DNA of 64,000 bases from Collinsella tanakaei YIT 12063 (lineage in GTDB: Bacteria; Actinomycetota; Coriobacteriia; Coriobacteriales; Coriobacteriaceae), in contig NZ_JH126470.1 in the NCBI RefSeq assembly GCF_000225705.1, positions 219,901 to 283,900 on the forward strand, written 5' to 3'. The stretch's first letter is position 1, and the number at the start of each line of letters is the position of its first letter. Both the position numbers and the translations under genes were made by a program. Shown here in pieces: positions 1 to 7,211 of this stretch. A model generated the notes under the pieces. That model ran no database searches. It saw nothing but the letters and a program-made list of their open reading frames with translations, and was not told the DNA's origin.

Positions 1-773
1 GTAACGGACAGACCCTTCTTGGCGAGCAGCCACCAGCATCCAATTACAAGCAGAAGGCCCAACAGGTTGGGGAATACCCCATCGATGATCTCCTGAATTA
101 CAACGGGGTCTGCATCTGCCGACGCCGCGAATTGAAGGGGCGTTGCCAGCTTGACATAGCTTGCGGAGAGCGCGCCGATTACGATAATGCCGAACAGCTG
201 AACGGCGACCTTGATCTTTTCCATGGCCTTGCCCATGAGCATCGATACCGCTTCCTTGCCAAGTTCGTAGCCCTTGTCAAAAAGGAAGCGGGCATATACC
301 CACAGCAAAATGGGGGTGACCACGATGAAAAGCGCTGGGCCGAGGGGGCTATAGGGGCCCGTTCCGGCCAAAGAGATGGCGATCGTTGTCAAGAGAGGGA
401 GCGCCGTTGCTTGGATCAAGCTGTCTCCGATGCCGGCGAGCGGACCCATGAGCGAGGACTTTACGGTGCGGATCATTTCATCGTCCACGTCTGCTCCCAG
501 GGCCTTCTGCTCTTCCATGCCAACGAGAATGCCCCACAGCACGCTTGCTGTCGTCTGTTCGGTATTCAGGAAGTCCATCATGCGCATCATGCCCGCGCGC
601 TGACCCTCTTTGTCGTAGTACTTGCGATACAACGGGGCCATGTCGTACGCGTAGCAATTGCCGTGCCAGTTTTCCAAGTTGCAGCAGTACAGATATTGCA
701 GCTGATAACGCCAGAAGAGTTTGTTCAGCTCCGCCTTTGTCAGCGGCTCGCGAGTAGCGATGTTCTTTTCCAT
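1..773 (-). CDS. PTS mannose/fructose/sorbose family IID component (partial)
   Basis: Integral membrane IID subunit of a mannose-class phosphotransferase system. It works with IIC to move a hexose or amino sugar while IIB phosphorylates it. The reading frame is open from an ATG at 773 (MEKNIATREPLTKAELNK) to the window edge, so about 257 residues are present and the C-terminus is missing. Typical IID features are visible: an N-terminal amphipathic part, the GILVGMEEQKALG and SLMGPLAGIGDSLIQ blocks, and hydrophobic C-terminal segments. The start lies 4 bp after the IIC stop, so the genes are almost certainly co-translated in the order IIB-IIC-IID. A IIA domain is not in the window and may lie beyond the left edge. 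The substrate cannot be told from sequence. Confidence 0.93.
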   Translation of the reverse strand, partial: MEKNIATREPLTKAELNKLFWRYQLQYLYCCNLENWHGNCYAYDMAPLYRKYYDKEGQRAGMMRMMDFLNTEQTTASVLWGILVGMEEQKALGADVDDEMIRTVKSSLMGPLAGIGDSLIQATALPLLTTIAISLAGTGPYSPLGPALFIVVTPILLWVYARFLFDKGYELGKEAVSMLMGKAMEKIKVAVQLFGIIVIGALSASYVKLATPLQFAASADADPVVIQEIIDGVFPNLLGLLLVIGCWWLLAKKGLSV

Positions 774-776
774 GGC

Positions 777-1574
777 TTAAAGCTCCTCGTCATCGTTGAA
801 GTTGGCTGCCTGGGCCAATACGGGCTCTTCTCGTTGTTCAATTCGGTAATACAGGTAAGCAATGGCAGCCGCCGCAATTGCGATGGCTATGAAGCTCATC
901 TTCATAACAGAGAACATCATGAATCCCAGCACGAAGAAGATGAACATCCAATTGCCGCTCACATTGAATTTGAGAAGCATAGCCATTCCCACCGCAGGCA
1001 GGGTTCCTCCAAGCAAGCTGAGGGCGTGGAGTACGTTTTGGGGAACAACGGCAAGGAAGCTTTCGATAGCTCCGCTTCCCAGGTACAGCAAGACGAAGAC
1101 TACCGCAAAGTTCATTACTGCAAGGAACAGCTGAGGGAGCACCACGTTACCGAGGAACATTTTGCGATAATCGACTTCCTCGATTGCCTTGCGCACAATT
1201 CCGGTGCATACGGTGTTGAAGGCTCGCATAACGTGAGTGAGATTTGCGGTAAGCACCGAGACGGGCGCAGCGAGTGCGAGTGCGGTGCCCGTATCCAAGC
1301 CGCTGCTGATCGCAAGGGCCATGATGGGATAGGAGACCACTCCCACATCGACGGTGACCGCTCCACCTACGGCAAAAGCGCCCATATACGCCAGCTGGAA
1401 CGCAATTCCCAGCTCCAGTCCCTTCTGCACATCTCCAAGCAAAAGCCCGACCAGAAGTCCGCCCACGAGCGGTCGTTGGCAAGTGTACCTACCAAATACC
1501 ATGCCGCCCGTTGAAGCGAACGTGTTGGTCAGGTGGTACATGCATGCCACAAGCAGAATTTGAATAAACGACAT
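777..1574 (-). CDS. PTS mannose/fructose/sorbose family IIC component
   Basis: Membrane permease subunit IIC of the same mannose-class PTS, 265 residues, normal for the family. It begins with a hydrophobic helix (MSFIQILLVACMYHLTNTF) and carries the family block GVVSYPIMALAISSGLD, followed by several more membrane segments. The last 20 residues are acidic and cytoplasmic. It sits between IIB (1 bp upstream) and IID (3 bp downstream) in one minus-strand operon. Assignment to the Man superfamily rather than the Glc or Lac superfamily rests on the company of IIB with an active-site His and on the separate IID protein. Confidence 0.93.
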   Translation of the reverse strand: MSFIQILLVACMYHLTNTFASTGGMVFGRYTCQRPLVGGLLVGLLLGDVQKGLELGIAFQLAYMGAFAVGGAVTVDVGVVSYPIMALAISSGLDTGTALALAAPVSVLTANLTHVMRAFNTVCTGIVRKAIEEVDYRKMFLGNVVLPQLFLAVMNFAVVFVLLYLGSGAIESFLAVVPQNVLHALSLLGGTLPAVGMAMLLKFNVSGNWMFIFFVLGFMMFSVMKMSFIAIAIAAAAIAYLYYRIEQREEPVLAQAANFNDDEEL

Positions 1575-1575
1575 G

Positions 1576-2064
1576 TTAACGTGCTCCCATCTCGTTTTTC
1601 GCGGTGCTCCAGGAAAGATTGGGTGTGGTGAAAGCTGGGTTAACGATCATGTTCGTGCCTACGCTTTCCAAGTAATTCAAATCTGCAATCTGCTCACTGG
1701 TAAGGTAGAACATCTTTTCAACCAGCTGCGCACCCTCGCAATTCGGCTGCGGGCCCAGGTTCAATGTGCCTTTAAACCGGTAACCGGTTTCGACAAGTCG
1801 CCTTGCGCTTTCAGTGGTCTTAAAAATGATTAGGTAGCTCTTTTTAGATGCTTCTGTTTCAGGCAGCTTGCGGGCGGCTTTGTCCACGGTAAAGCACAGC
1901 ATTCGGATAGACCCCAGTGCACTGGCGTATATCTTCTGGATAAACCCATCGCCAGCAATGTCATCGTCAACAATTATGACTCCGTCAACTGGGTGTTCCT
2001 TAACGACGCGTGTCGTTGTTTGTCCGTGTACCACGCGACTGTCTATTCGATAATGCGCAATCAA
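1576..2064 (-). CDS. PTS mannose/fructose/sorbose family IIB component
   Basis: Cytoplasmic IIB subunit, 162 residues, which takes phosphate from IIA on a histidine and passes it to the incoming sugar. The family signature R-x-D-x-R-x-x-H-G-Q is present near the N-terminus (YRIDSRVVHGQ), making His13 the phosphorylation site. The start codon is TTG at 2064-2062, chosen because a strong AGGAGG lies 6 bases upstream (complement of 2071-2076) and no ATG fits. It is the first gene seen of a IIB-IIC-IID operon. No PTS regulator of the LevR type is adjacent; the LicR-like regulator at 14 kb is beside a different PTS. Confidence 0.92.
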   Translation of the reverse strand: MIAHYRIDSRVVHGQTTTRVVKEHPVDGVIIVDDDIAGDGFIQKIYASALGSIRMLCFTVDKAARKLPETEASKKSYLIIFKTTESARRLVETGYRFKGTLNLGPQPNCEGAQLVEKMFYLTSEQIADLNYLESVGTNMIVNPAFTTPNLSWSTAKNEMGAR

Positions 2065-2966
2065 CTGAACCTCCTGACCTCTGATGGTGATTACTTGCTA
2101 AGGCCTTGACACAGGATGATGACATAAAACTATAAAAGACGGAACTAGATAATTCATAAATAACTATGAACGGTCGAATTATTAGGATTATAGGTATTAA
2201 ACGAGCTATTTGGTAAGGCGCCGCCCTCTTTTTAATCGGAGATACCTGGCGGGAGGAATCTCCCGTCCGCATTCAAGATCTAGTGAGAATTCACGTGGCT
2301 AAGATTTGAGGGCAAGATAAAGGGTTCCATCCAGTTTCTCGAAGAACATAATGTCTGCCTTTTATGAGGGGTTGCGAGATTGGACCGCTGTGGTGTCATT
2401 GGGGAGGCTGATGAATCGGACTGGATTGTGAAAGGTAAAGACGCTCGTGGTCAGACCGTGTTGGCTTACCGCTTTCGACTTCATGGATAACTGTGCGAGC
2501 GATCTGTGTGGCCGCTGTGCTCATCCTCGTAACGTGTGAAGATTCGCAATCAAACATCGTCGTCATGAATGCTCGCGATTGCGAGAGCGTTCATGGAAAA
2601 CCTGCACATCTTCTCCAGCAAGACTCCTTCGCGCAAGATCGAGCGCAGGATGACGCAGACTCGAGAAGGTAGGCTGCAGGCTCATGAACTTGTAGAGGAC
2701 GAGAACGACTGGCGGGCACTCTGGTTGTGGGGTCACTAACTGCGAGGCTACTGGTTGCGGGACAAACAAAATTAAATCAACGCCGTGTGTCAACCAAGGT
2801 CCTGCTGTGTATGGACGAGGAATTCTTGAAGTGATCCATCTTAGATGACAGGGCATCCGTGCCGGCCAGGTTAAGTAAGTCAAATAACTAGAATAATCAG
2901 AATAATTAGAGTAAGTGCGATATATTGCAGGATATTGACCTCTTATCGGTTTTTCAGGAGGTTGCT
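2065..2966. other. Gene-poor stretch between the PTS operon and a decayed ATPase
   Basis: About 900 bases without a convincing intact gene. The part next to the PTS operon should hold its promoter. Position 2153-2170 is an inverted repeat with 6-base arms TTCATA/TATGAA and a 6-base spacer, a possible operator. A small hairpin (CGGGAG-GAAT-CTCCCG) lies at 2250-2265. On the plus strand, about 2374-2490 reads as a short open stretch (LDRCGVIGEADESDWIVKG...) ending in a stop; it loosely resembles the C-terminus of the AAA ATPases found elsewhere in this window and may be a gene remnant. Nothing else is recognised. Confidence 0.4.
2153..2170. promoter_or_regulatory. Inverted repeat upstream of the PTS operon, possible operator
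   Basis: TTCATA-AATAAC-TATGAA, perfect 6-base arms, about 90 bases upstream of the TTG start of the IIB gene. Position and AT-richness fit a regulator site. The regulator is unknown and the assignment is only by position. Confidence 0.3.
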
Positions 2967-3690
2967 ATGAGGCAGGCGAATCCATTTACGCCGTCCGCCG
3001 GGGTCGAGCCGCCGGCGCTTATTGGACGCGAAGATGTTCTTTATGACTTTGAGGAGTCTCTCCTGGCGGGCGTTGGAGCCCCCGGCAGACTTATGCGCAT
3101 AACTGGCCCGCGCTTCAATCAAGAAAAAAGACAATTTCGAGGAGTTCGATATTCGCGAAGCGCTCGATGCTCAGGCAACCCCTCTCACTAAAAAGGGAAA
3201 AGGCCCGCTGGTAACCGTCGATGAAGTGCAAAACGCCGAGCGGGAGGATATCACGCGAGTCGCCATCGCCGTCCAGCTTTGAAGAGCTCTCGTCCATTCC
3301 CATCGATGCCGTAGCAGATTCACTTGGCAAAACAATGCGCAAGGGCGGCCTTGAGATAGGGGATGAGGAACTCGAGCGCGCCGCTGAGGCCACAGCGGGC
3401 TACGCATACCTGGTTCAGCTCGTTGGCTATAACATCTGGCGCACCGTGGCTATGAAGCGTGGCGAGCTTATTGCGACCAGCGAGGATGTCCGGGCAGGTA
3501 TTGACCGTGCTATGGGCGAGTACGAGCGCGCGGCTGTAGAGACGGCGATTGCCGGCATTGGCAAAAACGCGCTTTGGTACCTTCTCGCCATGGCGCAGGA
3601 TACCGCCGTGGCCTCTGCGACGGCGGATATAGCCGCCCGCATGGGTGCGCCGACCTCGTCGCTATCTTCAGCGCGTCCGCCGCGCGTTCC
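2967..3690 (+). pseudogene. Decayed AAA ATPase (archaeal-type / AAA_16-like)
   Basis: Three pieces of one ATPase are recognisable in different frames. Piece one starts at ATG 2967 behind AGGAGG and reads MRQANPFTPSAGVEPPALIG..., closely paralleling the intact ATPase at 62175 (NPFTP...LAGRE). It stops matching at RITGPR, just where the P-loop should follow, so the Walker A segment is deleted. Piece two (about 3118-3282, another frame) contains a Walker B-like [10 protein letters not shown] and ends at TGA 3280-3282. Piece three (about 3283-3660, third frame) reads through [20 protein letters not shown] to IAARMG, matching the family lid and winged-helix region. With the P-loop lost and two frame changes, it cannot make an active ATPase. 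Confidence 0.8.
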
Positions 3691-3961
3691 TGTATACGCT
3701 GTGGAGCCACAGGTTCTTCACCGGAATGTCCCGCGCGGCGCATACACTAATGAACGGCCGAAAGGCCCAAGCTGGCGCGGCGAGGAGAATGCCGTGCCCG
3801 TTCATTCAATAGCGGCCAATCAGAGTACATCAGAGCAACGTATGAGAGCAGCCCGGGTAAACGCGCCGGGGCCAATCGCAGCCCGCATGACGCGCGGGTG
3901 CAACGTATTTTTGAACGCAATGGGAAGGCCGCCCAACACGCGCGGAAGCGCAGGAGGAAAC

Positions 3962-4963
3962 ATGTCTGAGATCAACGAGACTGTAGAGACCATGGACGAG
4001 AACGTAGAGACCATCGAGACCGTTGAGACCGCTGTCGAGGCAGTGGAGGAGTCCGCCGGCGAGCAGGTTGCCGCCGAGAACGAGAACGAGACCGAGACCG
4101 TCGTCGAGGACGAGGCCGCCGAGGTTGTCGAGGAGACCGCCGAGGTCGAGGATGACAACTCCGACGACGAGCTGTTTGATAAGACCAACCGCGCCGCCCG
4201 CCTGCTGCGCGCCCGTCGCGCCGTGATGGGTCGCGAGGCTGAGGCCCGCGCCGCCCGCATGGAGGACCTCAAGCGCGCCCTCAAGCTCCTGGAGCTCAAG
4301 CCCAAGATGGAGCAGAAGGAGATGGCCGACCTGCTGGGCATGCGCCTGCGCGAGCTGGACGCCCTGCTGGCCGAGGCCGAGGCTGCCGACATCGTGGCCC
4401 GCGTCGAGCCCGCTGACGAGCCCGATATGCGCAAGGTTGTTGTCTACACCGGTGAGGACGCCGTCGCCCGCGTCGGCGTGCTCGCCAAGAAGCAGGACAA
4501 GCTGGTTCCCAGCCTTGACGACGAGGAGACCGAGCAGCTGCTCGCCCTGCTGAGCAAGGTCATCGACCCCCTGACCGCTATGGGTCTGGACAATGATGAC
4601 GATCGCGGCGGCCGCGGCGGCTTTGGCGGCCGCGGTGGCGACCGTGGTGGCCGCGGCGGCTTTGGCGGCCGTGATGACCGTGGTCCCCGTCGCGATGACC
4701 GTGGCCCGCGTCGCGACTTCGACCGCGGTGGCGACCGTGGCGGTCGCGGTGGCTTCGGTGGCCGCGATGACCGTGGTCCGCGTCGTGACGATCGCGGTCC
4801 CCGTCGTGATTTCGATCGTGGTGGCCGTGGCGGCTTTGGCGGCCGTGACGATCGCGGTCCGCGCCGCGACTTCGACCGTGGTCCCCGTCGCGATGACCGT
4901 GGCTTTGGTGGACGCGGCAACGACCGTGGCAACCGCGGCGGCTTTGGCGGCAAGCGCTACTAA
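3962..4963 (+). CDS. Winged-helix (MarR-like) protein with acidic N-terminus and RGG-repeat tail
   Basis: 333 residues from ATG 3962, which follows AGGAGGAAAC. The same frame is open further upstream, but that is the decayed ATPase. Three parts are visible. Residues 1-75 are strongly acidic (Glu/Asp/Val rich) and probably disordered. Residues about 80-200 hold a helix-rich domain in which [19 protein letters not shown] and [19 protein letters not shown] look like the winged helix of MarR-type proteins. From about residue 205 to the end is a low-complexity Arg/Gly/Asp tail with repeats of RGGFGG and DRGPRRD, like the RGG tails of RNA-binding proteins. It stands alone and ends in a strong terminator. 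DNA binding is suggested by the middle domain and RNA binding by the tail; neither is shown. An abundant nucleic-acid-binding or ribosome-associated role is possible. Confidence 0.75.
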   Translation: MSEINETVETMDENVETIETVETAVEAVEESAGEQVAAENENETETVVEDEAAEVVEETAEVEDDNSDDELFDKTNRAARLLRARRAVMGREAEARAARMEDLKRALKLLELKPKMEQKEMADLLGMRLRELDALLAEAEAADIVARVEPADEPDMRKVVVYTGEDAVARVGVLAKKQDKLVPSLDDEETEQLLALLSKVIDPLTAMGLDNDDDRGGRGGFGGRGGDRGGRGGFGGRDDRGPRRDDRGPRRDFDRGGDRGGRGGFGGRDDRGPRRDDRGPRRDFDRGGRGGFGGRDDRGPRRDFDRGPRRDDRGFGGRGNDRGNRGGFGGKRY

Positions 4964-5030
4964 GCCTTCCGCCCACGCGCCTGCGCCTGCAAGTCTGGCT
5001 CGCGTCGCTTGCATATAGCGCTTTCAGCTA

Positions 5031-5078
5031 CATGAAAACGGATCCGGAGCATTAACGCTTCGGATCCGTTTTTTCATG
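5031..5078 (+). terminator. Rho-independent terminator after the RGG protein gene
   Basis: Perfect CGGATCCG arms in a longer stem (5031-5046 with 5061-5078), followed by six T. The flanks CATGAAAA and TTTTCATG also pair, so it may also stop transcription coming from the opposite strand. Confidence 0.88.
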
Positions 5079-5080
5079 CG

Positions 5081-5119
5081 TTTTTGGACGAGGACGAGGG
5101 CGAGGACGAGGACGAGGAC
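5081..5119. repeat. GACGAG hexamer tract
   Basis: About five imperfect tandem copies of GACGAG/GGCGAG, preceded by TTTTTGGACGAGGA. Close variants of that preceding motif also occur outside genes at about 48466 and 61872. It lies between two convergent genes and encodes nothing recognisable. Confidence 0.5.
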
Positions 5120-5138
5120 AATGCGTTGAGAGGAATAT

Positions 5139-5726
5139 CTATTTGAGCAAGTCTACGAGCATGAGTTCATCGCGATCTCGATGTGCCGTTTCGGAGTAAA
5201 CCTTGATTGCATGTATGAGCTTGCCACAGTCGCTCCAATAATCTGATAGGAATCTGTCCTCCTTTACATCTTTAATCCCTAGCGTGCTTTTGCAGAACAC
5301 GTTTGGCCTTAGCGAGCGGTCTTTCCTACTTGCCCGTTCCCATTCGCGAAATGCGCCTTCTCGGTGAATGACGAGCATCTCGATTTCTGGTTTCGTGTAG
5401 AAGCTCAGTACCTCTGCCTCGTCCTTCAGGCTTTTTGGTAGAACGAATTTGCCAGAAGAAGTATCCACTATTCTTGCAATGGCAAGTCCATTGGCTGTGG
5501 CAGACCGGTAGTTCACATTGAAGTACCGGTCGACTATGTCTTTAGCTTTTCTGGTCCTGGTGTAGTAACGCGTTGCGTCGGTGTAGTCGGAAACCAGATG
5601 GTCATGAGGGACAATGAGCGCATCGTTCTCAATCAGGGAATTGATAATTGCGGCCTCAGCGGTTCCCTCCACAGAGAAAAGGACAAAGTGGTCTTTCAGT
5701 ATGTCGCGACACCGGTCTCTATCCAT
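5139..5726 (-). CDS. RloB/Toprim-like putative nuclease, partner of an ABC-type ATPase
   Basis: 195 residues. The segment LFSVEGTAEAAIINSLIEND fits the first Toprim motif (acidic residue in a Glu-Gly pair). The later YTKPEIEMLVIHREG recalls the conserved acidic block of RloB-like proteins. The gene overlaps the end of the upstream ATPase gene by 8 bases, so the two are translationally coupled. Pairs of an OLD/ABC-like ATPase and a small RloB-like protein are known from phage-exclusion loci such as AbiL and RloAB. By that analogy the protein would be the nuclease effector controlled by the ATPase. Similarity is judged by eye and is weak outside the motifs. It lies directly beside a restriction-modification gene, which supports a defence role. 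Confidence 0.6.
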   Translation of the reverse strand: MDRDRCRDILKDHFVLFSVEGTAEAAIINSLIENDALIVPHDHLVSDYTDATRYYTRTRKAKDIVDRYFNVNYRSATANGLAIARIVDTSSGKFVLPKSLKDEAEVLSFYTKPEIEMLVIHREGAFREWERASRKDRSLRPNVFCKSTLGIKDVKEDRFLSDYWSDCGKLIHAIKVYSETAHRDRDELMLVDLLK

Positions 5727-6933
5727 TCAGCTGCTCCCTTACATAGAGTCGCATTGCCTGAACATCGGGATAGTTAGGCAGGGAGCCGCGAACGGCGTTT
5801 CTTAGAATGGCTGCGGACTTCTTGTTTTCTATCCTCTTGATTTCGGCAGAGTATTTTACCGCCTCCGTGTTGTAATTCTCATCCCTGCGCAGCACATATA
5901 CCGCATCTTTTCGGTGCAGCTCATCAAGTATTTCTGGAACGTGCGTGGTAAAGACTAGCTGCGCGCCGCGCGGATTGGTGACGGGCGATGTGAAGAGCCC
6001 TATTACCACTCCCACAAGGGATCGGTTCAAACTCGTGTCAATCTCGTCGATAATCATATAGCCGCCATCGCGAAGCCTCTGCAGCGCAAACTGCACCATC
6101 TCGGCTCCTATGATTGTTCCCTGCGATAGGAAAGAGGGGATTGCGTCGGGGCCCACCACGCGCTCCTTCTCGCCGTGAAAAGTAAGATGGTAGACCTGCA
6201 ACTCTGGATCGTAAGACAAAGACTCTATGCTTGGATCAAACGCGCGCAAAACGGGGGAGGGAAGGCTTTCTCGTGGTAGAATGCGCTCCGGCCTAGATAC
6301 GGTACCGCCACGTTTGCCGGTAACGCGGAAGACAATGCTCTCGTGATCTCCAAGGAATGCCCGCTCCTCGTCAGTGAGCACGGTGGCGTCGAGCTTGTGA
6401 TCGCCGTTTCTACGGATGAGCACGGCTGCGTTGTCTTTAAATGCCGCCAGGTCATTCAAAGTATCACGCTTCAAGCTTGCGGAGTTGTATTTCCAAAGGG
6501 TCTCGTCAGCAAATACAAGGTCGTCGGTGCGGACGCATCCAGATCGGCTCAGATCATCTTTCTCGCATTGTAGCGCCGATTCCAACAGGTAAAACGCCCC
6601 GTCATTCCAGAAGATCACGGAGAGCTCTAGGCGCTCGTCAACCCTGCCTATACGGTTGATTTCTCGTGCTAAGTGCCTCGATACGCTTAGGTCCGTGAGA
6701 TATGAAACAATGAAATCGATTAGATTCAGGGTGGTTGTTTTTCCGGATGCGTTAACGCCAACAATACCCGTAGCATTCTGCGAATAGATAGCGCCGGAGT
6801 TTCCTAGGCGAGTGACGTCGGGGGTTAAGCCGTCTTCGTTTTTCGAAACGCGGTCGGTAGCGTAAAAATCAAGCTCTAGCATGCCGTTCTGGTATAGGGG
6901 CAAGCCCTTGGCAACAATCTTTAAAATCCGCAT
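5719..6933 (-). CDS. AAA/ABC-type ATPase (AAA_15/AAA_21-like), defence pair with RloB-like protein
   Basis: 404 residues. Visible motifs are Walker A (GIVGVNASGKTTTLN), an ABC-type signature (FLSQGT), Walker B with catalytic acid (GGYMIIDEID) and a switch histidine (FTTHVPEIL). This set marks the SMC/Rad50/OLD branch of standalone ABC ATPases rather than a transporter; there is no membrane segment. The gene ends 8 bases inside the next gene (5726-5139), which encodes a putative Toprim/RloB nuclease. In related two-gene systems the ATPase senses infection and controls the nuclease. The upstream neighbour on the opposite strand is the restriction-modification gene, across a 278-base intergenic region that carries two SOS boxes nearer to the latter. 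Confidence 0.8.
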   Translation of the reverse strand: MRILKIVAKGLPLYQNGMLELDFYATDRVSKNEDGLTPDVTRLGNSGAIYSQNATGIVGVNASGKTTTLNLIDFIVSYLTDLSVSRHLAREINRIGRVDERLELSVIFWNDGAFYLLESALQCEKDDLSRSGCVRTDDLVFADETLWKYNSASLKRDTLNDLAAFKDNAAVLIRRNGDHKLDATVLTDEERAFLGDHESIVFRVTGKRGGTVSRPERILPRESLPSPVLRAFDPSIESLSYDPELQVYHLTFHGEKERVVGPDAIPSFLSQGTIIGAEMVQFALQRLRDGGYMIIDEIDTSLNRSLVGVVIGLFTSPVTNPRGAQLVFTTHVPEILDELHRKDAVYVLRRDENYNTEAVKYSAEIKRIENKKSAAILRNAVRGSLPNYPDVQAMRLYVREQLNG

Positions 6934-7149
6934 ATCTAATCCTCGCTTCGTCTCTTGTTCTCGATGTACGCCTGTTTGCTTAAAAGCGGGTAGCGTGAGT
7001 AATCATAGCACTATAAACATAATAACTGTTTATAAGTTTTACAGTCGCAGCGGCAATATCTGTGAAGCGCTCTCTAGATTGGCGATGGTCGGCCGACCCA
7101 TTGCGTTCATGAGATCGGATCCTTCCCGTAATACCTCCAATCGCAAGAT

Positions 7150-7163
7150 CGTACACACGTTCG
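7150..7163. promoter_or_regulatory. SOS (LexA/Cheo-type) box, distal
   Basis: CGTACACACGTTCG matches the Gram-positive LexA consensus CGAACRNRYGTTYG at 13 of 14 positions. It lies 20 bases upstream of a second box, in front of the restriction-modification gene. Confidence 0.55.
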
Positions 7164-7182
7164 ATCGATACAATGACATGAT

Positions 7183-7196
7183 CGAACACGCGTTCT
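7183..7196. promoter_or_regulatory. SOS (LexA/Cheo-type) box, proximal
   Basis: CGAACACGCGTTCT contains the perfect core GAAC-N4-GTTC and matches the consensus at 13 of 14 positions. It is 15 bases before the ATG at 7212, so bound LexA would cover the start region of the restriction-modification mRNA. The identical 14-mer occurs upstream of the helicase gene at 48404-48417. Confidence 0.7.
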
Positions 7197-7211
7197 TTCA
7201 TGGGAGGGGAT

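Noticed and set aside
2106..2136. TTGACA...TATAAA as a plus-strand promoter
   Set aside because: The spacer is 19 bases and no plus-strand gene starts in a sensible position downstream.
2563..2883. 106-codon open frame on the minus strand in the gene-poor stretch
   Set aside because: No ribosome binding site, no recognisable motif, and composition unlike a real protein.
3221..3961. Taking the RGG protein as a 580-residue protein starting at 3221
   Set aside because: Residues encoded before 3962 are the third piece of the decayed ATPase plus noncoding sequence; AGGAGGAAAC directly before ATG 3962 marks the true start.
3830..5014. Long open frames opposite and alongside the RGG repeat gene (Ala/Thr-rich or Arg/Pro-rich)
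   Set aside because: They come from low-complexity codon repeats of the RGG tail and have no domains or start signals.
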